64,000 nucleotides of DNA from Rhizobium sp. RCAM05350 (GTDB lineage Bacteria > Pseudomonadota > Alphaproteobacteria > Rhizobiales > Rhizobiaceae). Below are positions 1-8,565 of this stretch, piece after piece (position 1 is the stretch's first letter; every line of letters starts with the position of its first letter). The notes under the pieces were generated by a model that was not told the origin of the DNA, ran no database searches, and saw only the letters and a program-made list of their open reading frames with translations. The DNA is taken from assembly GCA_024426085.1 (NCBI GenBank), contig CP087974.1, positions 2,232,001 to 2,296,000 of the forward strand, written 5' to 3'. The position numbers and the translations under genes are program-made.

Positions 1-331
1 CCGATGCAGGCAGGCCCGACGATCATCGAGGACAATTGCTTCATCGGCGCCCGTTCGGAAGTGGTCGAGGGCTGCATCGTCCGCGAAGGCTCGGTTTTGG
101 GCATGGGCGTGTTCATCGGCAAGTCGACCAAGATCGTCGACCGCGCCACCGGTGAAGTCACCTATGGCGAAGTCCCACCCTATTCCGTCGTCGTTGCCGG
201 CTCGATGGGCTCTGGCGCCGTCATGCCGAACGGCGTGGTCGCCCCGAACCTCTACTGCGCCGTCATCGTCAAGCGAGTCGATGAGAAGACCCCGCTCGAA
301 GACCGGCATCAACGAACTTTTGCGGGACTGA
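1..331 (+). CDS. dapD: 2,3,4,5-tetrahydropyridine-2,6-dicarboxylate N-succinyltransferase, 3' part
   Basis: The gene enters from the left edge, so only the C-terminal hundred or so residues are present. They show the left-handed beta-helix hexapeptide pattern of DapD ([25 protein letters not shown]) and the [11 protein letters not shown] tail. DapD succinylates tetrahydrodipicolinate in the lysine/meso-diaminopimelate pathway, and dapE for the same pathway lies at 9.4 kb. One extra C in the run at 290-293 shifts the frame. Removing it restores the normal C-terminus ending GINELLRD with a TGA at 329-331. Identification is firm; the break is probably an artefact. Confidence 0.93.
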   Translation, partial: RCRQARRSSRTIASSAPVRKWSRAASSAKARFWAWACSSASRPRSSTAPPVKSPMAKSHPIPSSLPARWALAPSCRTAWSPRTSTAPSSSSESMRRPRSKTGINELLRD

Positions 332-337
332 TCGATC

Positions 338-697
338 ATGGGCACGGAGGGGCAGCAAAGCATGTCCTGGCTGTTCTTCAGCCCCTCCGGCCGCATTGGC
401 CGCCTGCCTTATTTTCTTGGCTGGCTGTTCTGGGCCGCAGCCAGCGGCTTCGTGCTTTCCCGCGTCTTCGCCCATCAGGGCAACGACATTCCGCTGGCAC
501 TCTGGACCCTGATCCTGGTCGTCACAGCCCTTGTCTCCACGGCGTCGATCGCCCTTTTGACCATCAAGCGGCTGCACGATATCGGCTATCCCGGCCACCT
601 CGCCATCTGCCTGTTTATTCCGGTGCTGAGCCCCGTCCTCTTCATCGCGCTCTGTCTGTGGCCAGGCGCTGAGGGACCAAACGAATACGGCCGCTGA
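338..697 (+). CDS. DUF805 family small inner-membrane protein
   Basis: This intact protein has 119 residues, or 111 if it starts at the second Met (MSWLFF, 362). It shows the DUF805 pattern: an N-terminal FSPSGRIGR segment, three hydrophobic helices, the [12 protein letters not shown] loop and a C-terminal GPNEYG motif. Function is unknown; family members are small integral membrane proteins. It starts 6 bases after the dapD stop, so co-transcription with dapD is likely. It converges with the histidine kinase that ends at 718. Confidence 0.85.
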   Translation: MGTEGQQSMSWLFFSPSGRIGRLPYFLGWLFWAAASGFVLSRVFAHQGNDIPLALWTLILVVTALVSTASIALLTIKRLHDIGYPGHLAICLFIPVLSPVLFIALCLWPGAEGPNEYGR

Positions 698-717
698 AGG
701 CAGACAGGATCACGCTG

Positions 718-1869
718 CTACTGCTGCGGCATCTGGAAGGTGAAGCGGGTTTCGTCCTGTGTCGATGTGACCTGAAGCGTACCCTTGTGCGCCTTGGCGA
801 TTTCCGAGGCGATATAGAGCCCGAGGCCGAGACCCTGCAGGTTCGCTTTGGCCGAAGCGCGTACGAACGGCTTGAACAGGTCCTTGACTACCGCGTCGGG
901 GATCGGTTCGCCGGCATTGGTCACAGTCAGCTCGGAAACGGCCGCCTGCTGTCGCCGAACGCACCGTGATCGGCCTCGCCGGATCGCCATGCGTCAGCGC
1001 ATTGGCCAAAAGGTTCGACAGCAATTGTCCGATCCGGCCCTCGTCGCAACGCACCAGCACCTCCGTCAGGTCAGCCTCGATCCGCCGGCCTGGATTGGCC
1101 ATCGTCAGTTCAGCGATCACCTGCTCCATGACCGGCCTAAGCGGCACGCGGTCCGCCTGCTCGATGGCAATGCCACCGCCGAGCCGGCCGCGGGCAAAGT
1201 CGAGCACATTGTCGATCAGGCCCGACATGCGCGAAATGCTGCTCTGCATCAGCCCGAGCACCGTCTTGCCCTTGTCGTCGACCACCGAGCGCTGCAGCAT
1301 CCGCGTACCGGCATCCAGCGAGGCCAGCGGATTGCGCAGATCATGGCCGAGCACCGCGATGAACTGCTCGCGCAGCTCGCTGCTCTGCCGCTCCTGGTCG
1401 ATCCGGTCGTGGGCGTCGAGGTGGAAGGCGATCAGATTGGCAAACAGCTGGAACATGCCGGCGATTTCCGGCGTGTTCAGTTTGCGCGGCACTGTATCGA
1501 TGGCGCAGAGCGTGCCGAAGAAGGAGCCGTCAGCCAGCGTGATCGGCACAGAGATATACTCTGCAAGCCATAGATCGCCGGCGTGTGGTGGCCGGAATAG
1601 GCCGGATCCTCGGAAACATTGTCGATGATGACAGCCTGACGGTGATCGCGGATCTCGTTGCAGATCGTCGTCTCGATCTTCAGCTCGCCGCCCGGTTCCA
1701 GTCCGAAGGCCAGATTATCCAGAACACCGCAGGCGATCCAGCGATCGGCCGTGACCCGCGCCACCGCCGCAAAACGCATGCCAGTTGTCTTGCAGACCAC
1801 ATCGAGAATGGTCGGCACGGCGCTGATCTGTGCGATCGCATCGACGGCGGCGGCAGGGTTGTCGTTCAA
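718..1869 (-). CDS. soluble GAF-domain sensor histidine kinase, frameshifted
   Basis: An N-terminal GAF-like domain is followed by a HisKA dimerization domain with an H-box around GHDLRNPLASL and a HATPase_c domain (N-box SNLLANAL, G-box GLGLGLYIASEIAKAH). No membrane segment or signal peptide is visible, so a cytoplasmic sensor is inferred. The start is probably TTG at 1869 behind a GAAAG site, giving LNDNPAAAV; no in-frame ATG fits well. Two breaks interrupt it: a missing base near 1555-1562 (family sequence would read LQSYISVPI) and an extra base near 943-947. No response regulator lies next to it, so its partner is unknown. Confidence 0.75.
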
Positions 1870-1943
1870 TGCATTTCTTTCGAGAGGCGATGTGCAAAGC
1901 ACGTACCTCTTTCTCGGCGGAATGCTCCTCAGATGCAAGTCGG

Positions 1944-1983
1944 ATGATGGTAGCGACACCGCAAACGGCGTCGCTACCATCAT
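1944..1983 (-). terminator. 14-bp perfect hairpin over the aldo/keto reductase stop codon
   Basis: Positions 1944-1957 and 1970-1983 are perfectly complementary, with a 12-base loop. The TGA of the reductase lies inside the distal arm. No T-tract follows on the minus strand, so this is not a textbook intrinsic terminator. It may act as a 3' stabilising stem or insulator before the histidine kinase. Confidence 0.6.
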
Positions 1984-3026
1984 GCCTTCGGTTCGAACGG
2001 CTGCGGCCGGCGTGCTGCTCCCTGCCGCTCCAGCATCCAGCCCGGATATTCCGGCGGCAACGCACTGACATCGTTGAGCTTGGCCATATCGTCAGCATCG
2101 AGCCTCAGCTTCACCGCCTTCAGGTTTTCCTCCAGCTGCTCCACCCGCTTGGCGCCGATGATGACGCTGGTGACGAAGGGCTTTGCCAGGATGAAGGCAA
2201 GCGCCACTTCGGCAACGCTGGCACCGTGTTTTTCTGCAACCTCGCGCATCGCCGCAACGCAGGCCCAGGCCCGGTCCTTATCAACAGGCGGGAAATCGAA
2301 GCTCGCCCGGCGGCCCTCGCCATTGCCCGGCGCACCCGGTCCGTACTTGCCCGACAGGAGCCCGCCGGCGAGTGGCGACCAGACCATCAGCCCCATCTTT
2401 TCCTCGGTAAGCAGCGGCACGATATCGCGCTCAAGATCCCGGCCCGCAATCGAATAATAGGCCTGCAGTGTCTCGAACCGGGCAAAGCCCTTGCGCTCGG
2501 AAACGCCGAGCGCCTTGGCGATCCGCCAAGCCTGCCAGTTGGACATGCCGACGTAACGAACCAGCCCGCCGGAGACCAGGTCGTCCAGCGCCCGCAGCGT
2601 CTCGTCGATCGGCGTCACCGTATCAGTACCGTGGATCTGATAGAGATCGATATGGTCCATCTGTAGCCGGTCGAGGCTCTCTTCGACCGAGTCCATGATA
2701 TGGCCGCGTGAGGCGCCGCGGTCGTTCGGGCCATCGCCCATCTGGCCATAGACCTTGGTAGCGATCACCACGTCCTTGCGGGCGACGCCGAGATTGATCA
2801 GCGACTGCCCGAGCAGCCGTTCGGATTCGCCGGCCGAATAGACATCGGCCGTATCGATGAAATTGACGCCAGCGGCCAGGGACCGCTCGACGATCCGGTT
2901 GGCCGCATCCTGGTCGACACCGGCGATACCGCCCCAGAAGGCGCCTTCCGCCGATCCGAAGGTCATCGTCCCCAGGCAGATCTCCGAAACGAACAGGCCG
3001 GTATTGCCAAGCTGATTGTAACGCAT
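1980..3026 (-). CDS. aldo/keto reductase
   Basis: This intact protein of about 348 residues belongs to the aldo/keto reductase superfamily, which reduces carbonyls with NADPH. The tetrad is visible: Asp and Tyr in FIDTADVYSAGESE, Lys in VVIATKVYG and His in LYQIHGTD. The C-terminal coenzyme site is seen in VIIGAKRVEQLEENL. I chose the Met of MRYNQLGNTG because GGAG stands seven bases before it; an in-frame Met four codons upstream (3038) is possible. It lies downstream of an AraC regulator on the same strand, so it may belong to that regulon. The substrate cannot be read from sequence. Confidence 0.9.
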   Translation of the reverse strand: MRYNQLGNTGLFVSEICLGTMTFGSAEGAFWGGIAGVDQDAANRIVERSLAAGVNFIDTADVYSAGESERLLGQSLINLGVARKDVVIATKVYGQMGDGPNDRGASRGHIMDSVEESLDRLQMDHIDLYQIHGTDTVTPIDETLRALDDLVSGGLVRYVGMSNWQAWRIAKALGVSERKGFARFETLQAYYSIAGRDLERDIVPLLTEEKMGLMVWSPLAGGLLSGKYGPGAPGNGEGRRASFDFPPVDKDRAWACVAAMREVAEKHGASVAEVALAFILAKPFVTSVIIGAKRVEQLEENLKAVKLRLDADDMAKLNDVSALPPEYPGWMLERQGAARRPQPFEPKA

Positions 3027-3170
3027 GGTGTGCTCCATAGTTCTCTTGAAATTAAGATACGGAAGGGCCCGGCAGCGCGGGCGGGGTTTTTCAGGGATGT
3101 AGGGCGCAACAGCTGCGTGCCACCCCGGGGGGCTTTTCGAACGCCTGTCTGCGCGCCCAAAACGGTTTTG

Positions 3171-4235
3171 TTATTCGGCCGCGACCTGCGTGCGCAGCAT
3201 CGCCACGTCGCGCAGCGGCGACTGGCCATAGAAACGGGTATATTCCAGTCCGAACTGCGATGGGCTCTGGTAGCCGACGGTATGCCCGGCCATTCCAGCG
3301 TCCATGTTGTCCACCAGCATCAGGCGGCGCGCCTCATAGAGCCGCAGCTGCTTCTGATATTGCATCGGCGTCATCGCCGCGACCGCCTTGAAATGATGGT
3401 GCAGCGATGAAACGCTCATGCCGCAATGCTCGGCCAGGTCCTCGATCCGCAGCGGCCGGACATAGTGTTCGCGCAACCAGGCGATCGCCTTGGCAACCCG
3501 GTTTCCCGGGCTATCCACCGTCGCAATCTGGATCAATCTTGGCCCGTAAGGTCCGGTCAGAAGACGATAGAGAATTTCCTGTTCGACCAGGGGCGCCACC
3601 CCTGCAATGTCGCTTGGAGTATCAAGGAGCCTCAGGTACCTGAGCGTTGCGTCGACAAGAGCTGGCGAAGCCTTGTGGACGGCAAGGCCCCGCATGCCAT
3701 CGGCCGTTGCCGCGACGGATGGAACGGCGATCCGCTGCAGCACTTCGCGCAGCCGGTCGGGATTGATCACCATGCCGAGCCCCAGATGCGGTGCCTGCGG
3801 ACTGGCGACGCTGACCCTCGAGACGACCGGCAGATCGAACGACACAACAACACAATCGCCAACCCCGTAATGATAGACATCCTGCCCGAGCGTGACGCTT
3901 TTCTGACCTTGGGCAATAAGCGCGAAGGCAGGGCGATGGGCGAGGTGCACCGGGTTGGTCGGCGCGGTCTGGCGCCCGAAAAACAGGTTCTCGATCGCCG
4001 TCGGGAACATGCCGGTTCCCGAGGTATGCCGCGAAATGATCTCAGCGATTTCACCCGAAACGTTCTGTGTGGTTATGCATGGAACGGAAACGATACCCTG
4101 GTTTTCGACTGATCCGACGCTACTGCGGAATTTCGGCCGTGGGAATGTCTGCTCCTTCACATTTGCAGGATCGCATAGAAATCTCGGAGTATCGTTGTAA
4201 CGCCAAAGCCTGTGTCTGCCGCATGGTTGGCTCAT
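3171..4235 (-). CDS. AraC family transcriptional regulator
   Basis: The open frame has up to 354 residues. The C-terminal hundred residues form the double helix-turn-helix AraC/XylS DNA-binding domain (IEDLAEHCGMSVSSLHHHFK, then VGYQSPSQFGLEYTRFYG). The middle resembles the AraC_N cupin-like region of regulators next to reductase genes. The start is uncertain: family proteins usually begin near the segment NVSGEIAEIISRH, so the first 50 or so residues may be untranslated; a GTG at about 4160 is another candidate. It is divergent from the SDR at 4271 and upstream of the aldo/keto reductase, a usual layout for a local activator of oxidoreductase genes. Confidence 0.85.
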   Translation of the reverse strand: MSQPCGRHRLWRYNDTPRFLCDPANVKEQTFPRPKFRSSVGSVENQGIVSVPCITTQNVSGEIAEIISRHTSGTGMFPTAIENLFFGRQTAPTNPVHLAHRPAFALIAQGQKSVTLGQDVYHYGVGDCVVVSFDLPVVSRVSVASPQAPHLGLGMVINPDRLREVLQRIAVPSVAATADGMRGLAVHKASPALVDATLRYLRLLDTPSDIAGVAPLVEQEILYRLLTGPYGPRLIQIATVDSPGNRVAKAIAWLREHYVRPLRIEDLAEHCGMSVSSLHHHFKAVAAMTPMQYQKQLRLYEARRLMLVDNMDAGMAGHTVGYQSPSQFGLEYTRFYGQSPLRDVAMLRTQVAAE

Positions 4236-4270
4236 CGGATGAACAAGTCCGAAGAATCAAGGAAATTGCC

Positions 4271-5011
4271 ATGACCAGATTGACCGGAAAAACCGCCGTC
4301 GTCACCGGCGTTGCCAATGGACCAGCGGCCCGGATCGCCGCCCGCCTTGCCGCCGAAGGTGCTGCCGTCGTCATCAACGATGCCGCCGATAGCGAAGGTG
4401 CCTCCCGCCTTGCCGCCGAGATCGTCCGGCGCGGTGGCCGGGCCGTCGCCATTGAGGGCGACGTCTCGAAATCGCAGGACGTCAGGCGCATCTTCCGCGC
4501 CGCAGTCGAGATTTTCGGTAGGCCGAATATCGTCATCAACAATGCCGGAATCGTCCGGGTCGAGCCGCAGCAGGTGGAGGCGGACGCCAACCGCACCTTT
4601 GCCGTCGATGTCTTCGGCACGTTCCTGATGTGCCAGGAGGCTGCCCGCCAGTTCGCCGGCAAGGGCGGCATCATCATCAACATGAGTGCCACGGCCAACG
4701 CCAACCCCGATGACACAACACCGGACGAGGAGACGCAGTCCACCATCAAGAGCGCCATCGATATGCTGACACTTGGCCTTGCCCGCGACTTCGCCGAGCG
4801 CGGCATCCGCGTCATCTCGATCGATCCGGCGGGTTTTGACGCGGAAAACCTGTACGAGCCCGATCTTCCCGAAAAGACCGCACGCCACATCCCCGCCCTG
4901 AAATCACTGCGCCGCGGCCGTCTCCCCGGCGCCGGCACGCTTGCTGCCGCCGACGATATCGCCTTCATCCGCAACGAACTGGTGGCATCAACCGGTTGGC
5001 GCGGGTGGTGA
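4271..5011 (+). CDS. short-chain dehydrogenase/reductase family protein without the catalytic Tyr
   Basis: This 246-residue intact protein starts at ATG behind AAGGAAATTGCC. It has the SDR fold signatures: an N-terminal TGVANGPAAR cofactor loop, GDVSKSQDV, the NNAGIV motif and the active-site Ser in INMSATAN. The YxxxK segment reads QSTIKSA, so Gln stands where the catalytic Tyr is expected and only Lys remains. The glycine motif is also degenerate, with Ala for the last Gly. Classical oxidoreductase activity is therefore doubtful. It is divergent from the AraC gene, which may control it. Confidence 0.8.
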   Translation: MTRLTGKTAVVTGVANGPAARIAARLAAEGAAVVINDAADSEGASRLAAEIVRRGGRAVAIEGDVSKSQDVRRIFRAAVEIFGRPNIVINNAGIVRVEPQQVEADANRTFAVDVFGTFLMCQEAARQFAGKGGIIINMSATANANPDDTTPDEETQSTIKSAIDMLTLGLARDFAERGIRVISIDPAGFDAENLYEPDLPEKTARHIPALKSLRRGRLPGAGTLAAADDIAFIRNELVASTGWRGW

Positions 5012-5396
5012 GGAACGGCCCATAAGGGCTACAAATGTCGGGCTGGCGCCGATAACAGACTCTATCTCAATTGTCAGCGAATACAGCCGTCAGACATTAG
5101 GGTGATCTAAAGTTACGGAAGGGATGGAAGGCCTCTATTCGCCCTGTCGCTCAAAATAAACAGGATGCGCCGAATGCCGGCCTTCTCGCCGCCGCGCCGA
5201 AGCGGACGTTCGTTCCACGACCGGACTCGACCGAGGCCGTGTGGTGGCACGGCCCGATCAGCACCGACGAAACCAGGCCAGGCTGAAGTTGACAGAAAAC
5301 CTGTTTTCAATCACTTTTCCACCGCCGAGAAACGGAGGCAGCCAATCTGGCGCTCATCACTGGTGTCGGCCGGACGACATCCACAAGAGGTGTCCT
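5012..5396. other. intergenic region upstream of the ureohydrolase gene
   Basis: I see no credible gene in these 385 bases. The right part carries the candidate promoter and palindrome listed separately. Base composition is lower in GC than in the flanking core genes. Confidence 0.5.
5289..5324 (+). promoter_or_regulatory. candidate promoter with palindromic operator
   Basis: A consensus -35 box TTGACA lies at 5289-5294. A small perfect inverted repeat, GAAAAC-CT-GTTTTC (5295-5308), sits directly in the spacer. A weak -10 (CACTTT) follows at about 17 bases. A repressor bound in the spacer would block RNA polymerase, so this looks like a regulated promoter for the agmatinase-like gene. The regulator is unknown. 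Confidence 0.4.
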
Positions 5397-6357
5397 TTGT
5401 CTGTTATTCCATCATCATCGATCATTGCGTCTGAGCAGACTTTCACGACGGCTCGTACCTTTCTTCGAGTTCCCCATGTCGAAAGTGCCGAAGGGGCCGA
5501 CGTTGCCTTTCTTGGCATTCCATTCGATCTGGCTACCTCCAATCGACCGGGAACGCGATTAGGACCGGGCGCTATCCGTAGCGCCTCCGGACAGCTTGCC
5601 GAGCTGCCGTGCTATCCCGGTGGGTTCGACCCGCTCCAATATGTGAAGGCAATCGATCTTGGAGACGTCTATCTCCACTACGGCGACTCTCGGTCTATCC
5701 CCGGAACAATCGAAGCCGCAGCGGCAAAAGTGATCGCCACTGGGGCAACCTTGTTCGGCCTTGGTGGGGACCATTTCATCTCCTTCCCCTTGCTAAAGGC
5801 GACGGCCGCGCACCACGGAAAGCTGGCCTTGATTCAGTTTGACGCCCACACCGACACCTGGCAGGATGCGAAAGCGTCTCCCGGTCAGTTGGCTATGGAT
5901 CACGGCACGATGTTTCGCACTGCCGTAGAGCAGGGCATCATCGACCCAGCAAGGTCGATCCAGGTCGGTATCCGCACCTGGGTGGATGATCCGATGGGTA
6001 TCACCATCCTCGACAATGTTGTCTGTGACGATTCCTCGCCCGAGGCTATTGCCGCGACCATCCGGAAGGTTGTGGGTGATGGCCCATGTTACCTGACGGT
6101 GGATATCGACTGCCTTGACCCGGCTTATGCCCCCCGGAACGGGGACACCCGTCGCCGGCGGTCTGACGCCACTCAAGCTGTTGCGTGTGCTAAGCGCGCT
6201 CTCCGACCTTGATATAGTTGGCTGCGATGTCGTCGAGGTGTCCCCTCCCTTCGATGTGGCTGGGATCACTGCGCTTAACGCGGCGACGATCATGTATGAG
6301 CAGCTATGCCGTGTCGCCCGCAGAAAGGGTGCCGTCGACCAGAGCTATCCCCGATAG
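5397..6357 (+). CDS. agmatinase/arginase family ureohydrolase, frameshifted
   Basis: The protein has about 319 residues. The binuclear manganese motifs of the ureohydrolase family are seen: GGDHFISFP, then FDAHTDTW, then SxDxD as VDIDCLDP. The family splits guanidino compounds (agmatine, arginine, guanidinobutyrate) into urea and an amine; the substrate cannot be fixed here. The start is TTG at 5397 behind AAGAGGTG; no better ATG exists. One extra C in the run 6130-6135 breaks the frame. Without it the sequence reads [14 protein letters not shown] to a TAG at 6355-6357. It stands alone, with a regulated-looking promoter upstream and a strong hairpin downstream. Confidence 0.85.
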
Positions 6358-6376
6358 TCGCAGCCGCATCAAAAGA

Positions 6377-6402
6377 ACCGCCACCTATTTCTGGGTGGCG
6401 GT
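6377..6402. terminator. bidirectional hairpin terminator
   Basis: Arms ACCGCCACC (6377-6385) and GGTGGCGGT (6394-6402) enclose an 8-base loop between two convergent genes. An A-run precedes the stem, giving a short U-run for minus-strand transcripts. Confidence 0.65.
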
Positions 6403-6457
6403 CACGTTGATGTTCGCTGATTACGGACGATCTGGCAAAAGTGCCGCCCAGGGTACC

Positions 6458-6929
6458 TCAACCGCGACGAGCCGCTTCGATCGCCGCGACGTCGATCTTC
6501 TTCATGGTCATCATCGCATCAAAGGCGCGCTTTGCTTCACCGCCGCCGGCCGCCATCGCTTCCATCAGGACGCGGTGTAATCTGCCAGGACACGCCCCAC
6601 TTGTCCTTGCACCAGCCGCATTCGCTTTCCTGGCCGCCATTGCCGACAATGGCGTTCCAATAGCGGTCGGTTTCTGCCTGGTCCTCAGTTGAAATCTGGA
6701 ATGAGAAAGCTTCGTCTTGTTTGAATGCGGGGCCGCCGTTCAAACCAACACAGGCAACACCCGCAACCGTGAACTCAACGACCAGCACATCTCCCTGCTT
6801 GCCGTCCGGATAGTCTCCTGGTGCACGCATGACGGCACCCACTGCGCTGTCGGGAAATGTCTCGGCGTAGAAGCGGGCGGCGGCCTCGGCATCTTTGTCG
6901 TACCATAGGCAGATGGTATTCTTTGCCAT
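6458..6929 (-). CDS. VOC superfamily (PhnB-like) protein, frameshifted
   Basis: The 157-residue protein starts MAKNTICLWYDKDA behind GAAAGGA. It has the PhnB / 3-demethylubiquinone methyltransferase-like fold of the glyoxalase-VOC superfamily: AARFYAETFPDS, then GDVLVVEFTVAG, ECGWCKDKWGVSWQI and the C-terminal helix KRAFDAMMTMKKIDV. The frame breaks at 6571-6574, where loss of one CG from CGCGCG would explain the shift between QITPR and VLMEAM. Members are mostly of unknown function; a metal-binding or resistance role is only a possibility. It converges with the ureohydrolase. Confidence 0.82.
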
Positions 6930-7131
6930 TGCGTTGTCCTTTCGCTCTTCGGTCTCCAATTCCGGCCGGAAATAGGAGGCAAACCGGACTTTTCCAGCCC
7001 ATCTAAGCCATTTCACGCAGATTATAGTCCAGCGCCGCTCAATGGACGAAGTGCCGGCTCAGGACCAATTGCAGAAGTCAGCCGCTCGAAATACCTTGCA
7101 GAGCCGTTGGCTTCACATCGTGGCGGGCATT

Positions 7132-7614
7132 CTACGCGATGACCATGATCTCAAGTTCCTGATCGCCGGTACCGACGACATCGCCAACAGCCTTGCCCAT
7201 CAGAAGCCGTGCCACCGGAGATACGAAGGAAATCGATCCGGCCTTGGGGTCCGCCTCGTCCTCTCCGACGATACGGTAGGTCTGCACGCGTCCGTCATTG
7301 CGGCTGAAGGTCACCGTGCTGCCAAAGGCAACAGTCTCTGTCGACGCCGGGGCAGGAACAACCTCAGCGGTGTGAACCCTTGCCGCAAAGTAGCGCGTAT
7401 CGCGCAAGGGATTTGCCGCTTGCCGCCGCCGTTCATTGACATCCTCGATCGAGCTTGCAGCATCATAGGCCGCGCGTGCTTGCTGAAGCTGCAGTTCCAG
7501 CGCCTTCAATCCCGCCTCTGTCACACGATCCGGATGCAGTGAAATCGGCCGGTCGGGCAAATGGGTTTCCGCAGCCGTTTCGGCACTTTCGTCCTTGGTG
7601 AAGGCAACGCTCAA
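7132..7614 (-). CDS. GreA/GreB-family elongation factor-like protein
   Basis: The best start is TTG at 7614 with GGAG nine bases upstream, giving a 160-residue protein beginning LSVAFTKDESAE. It has an N-terminal coiled-coil region (residues about 30-75, ALELQLQQARAAYD) and a C-terminal FKBP-like domain ending VGDVVGTGDQELEIMVI, typical of Gre factors and Rnk-type proteins. Gre factors stimulate RNA cleavage in backtracked RNA polymerase. This paralogue lies outside the usual greA context and may act differently. It is intact. Extending to an upstream ATG would add about 45 residues without family resemblance. Confidence 0.8.
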   Translation of the reverse strand: MSVAFTKDESAETAAETHLPDRPISLHPDRVTEAGLKALELQLQQARAAYDAASSIEDVNERRRQAANPLRDTRYFAARVHTAEVVPAPASTETVAFGSTVTFSRNDGRVQTYRIVGEDEADPKAGSISFVSPVARLLMGKAVGDVVGTGDQELEIMVIA

Positions 7615-8034
7615 TCTCAAAACTCCGTCTCGGTGCGGTGCGCTCTTGCAGCGCATTGGGTGATTACCCACCCGTTTGGCAGAAGCATACATGGAATGAC
7701 AAGCGACGAACCGCCAATCCTGCTCCATCAATGGCCGGCGCCGATTCACGGTCTACCATGTTTTCCGGTTGTCACGGACAACAACTGCGATAGACGGCCC
7801 AAACCTCCCGTCATCCTCGCCCTGAAATGACGGAGATGCACCGGTACCGGCAAACCCGGTTGCCTGTGCTGTCAGCAGAGATGCTGATCGTCCACTAAGG
7901 GTCGAAAGCAGTCTTCGACCTGGTGCCAGCAACCGGAAGCAATGACCGTCCGTTGCGCGGCCAGACACCAACGTCCTTTTTCGACCCAAAGCGGACCCGA
8001 CGCATCGGCGCAGTCCGTCGGGCGGGTCGCGTGA
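7615..8034. other. non-coding stretch between Gre-like and RibD-like genes
   Basis: I see no supported gene in these 420 bases. A hairpin with 7-bp arms CCGTCAT/ATGACGG lies at 7807-7832. Confidence 0.5.
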
Positions 8035-8565
8035 TTAAGCGGGAACGTACGTCAACCTCATCACGTCCTCGCCAACGAGATCGCTGGCCACAAGGCGGAG
8101 CGGCGGCCGTGGGCCGGCGAAGAATGGCGTGCCGCGACCCAGCACGATGGGGTGGAAGTAGAGTCGATACTCATCGATGAGACCAAGGTCGGTCAGACTT
8201 TGCGCCAGGTCTGGTCCGGCAACTGCAATTTCCCCAACGAGCTGAGCCTTCAGCCCGCGGATCACCGCCTCGAGGTCATCGTCGACAAGTGTGGCGTTGG
8301 GGCCGACTGACTTCAGCGAGCGCGACACGACCCACTTCGGTTGGCGCCGCCACGCCGCCGCGAAATCGCGTCGCTCCGCGTCCCACTCAGGATCGTCTTC
8401 ATCCCAATAGCGCATGATCTCATACATGCGGCGACCGTACACACTGCCGGTCAGGTCGAGCACGTGCTCTATCCAGTGACGAAAGAGTGCCGGGCCTGTC
8501 TGAATTTCCAGGTGGTCGACGTAGCCGTCCAGGGACTGGTTCATTCCAAAGACGAGCTTCGCCAT
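8035..8565 (-). CDS. dihydrofolate reductase / RibD C-terminal domain family protein
   Basis: This is an intact 176-residue protein. It opens with MAKLVFGMNQSLDGYVD, the usual start of the RibD_C family. Further family marks are GSVYGRRMYEIMRYW, KWVVSRSL, GEIAVAGPDLAQSL and the C-terminal GRGTPFFAG. Stand-alone members are predicted NADPH-dependent reductases with unknown substrate; true DHFR activity is not implied. Start choice is clear from the family N-terminus. It is monocistronic. Confidence 0.85.
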   Translation of the reverse strand: MAKLVFGMNQSLDGYVDHLEIQTGPALFRHWIEHVLDLTGSVYGRRMYEIMRYWDEDDPEWDAERRDFAAAWRRQPKWVVSRSLKSVGPNATLVDDDLEAVIRGLKAQLVGEIAVAGPDLAQSLTDLGLIDEYRLYFHPIVLGRGTPFFAGPRPPLRLVASDLVGEDVMRLTYVPA

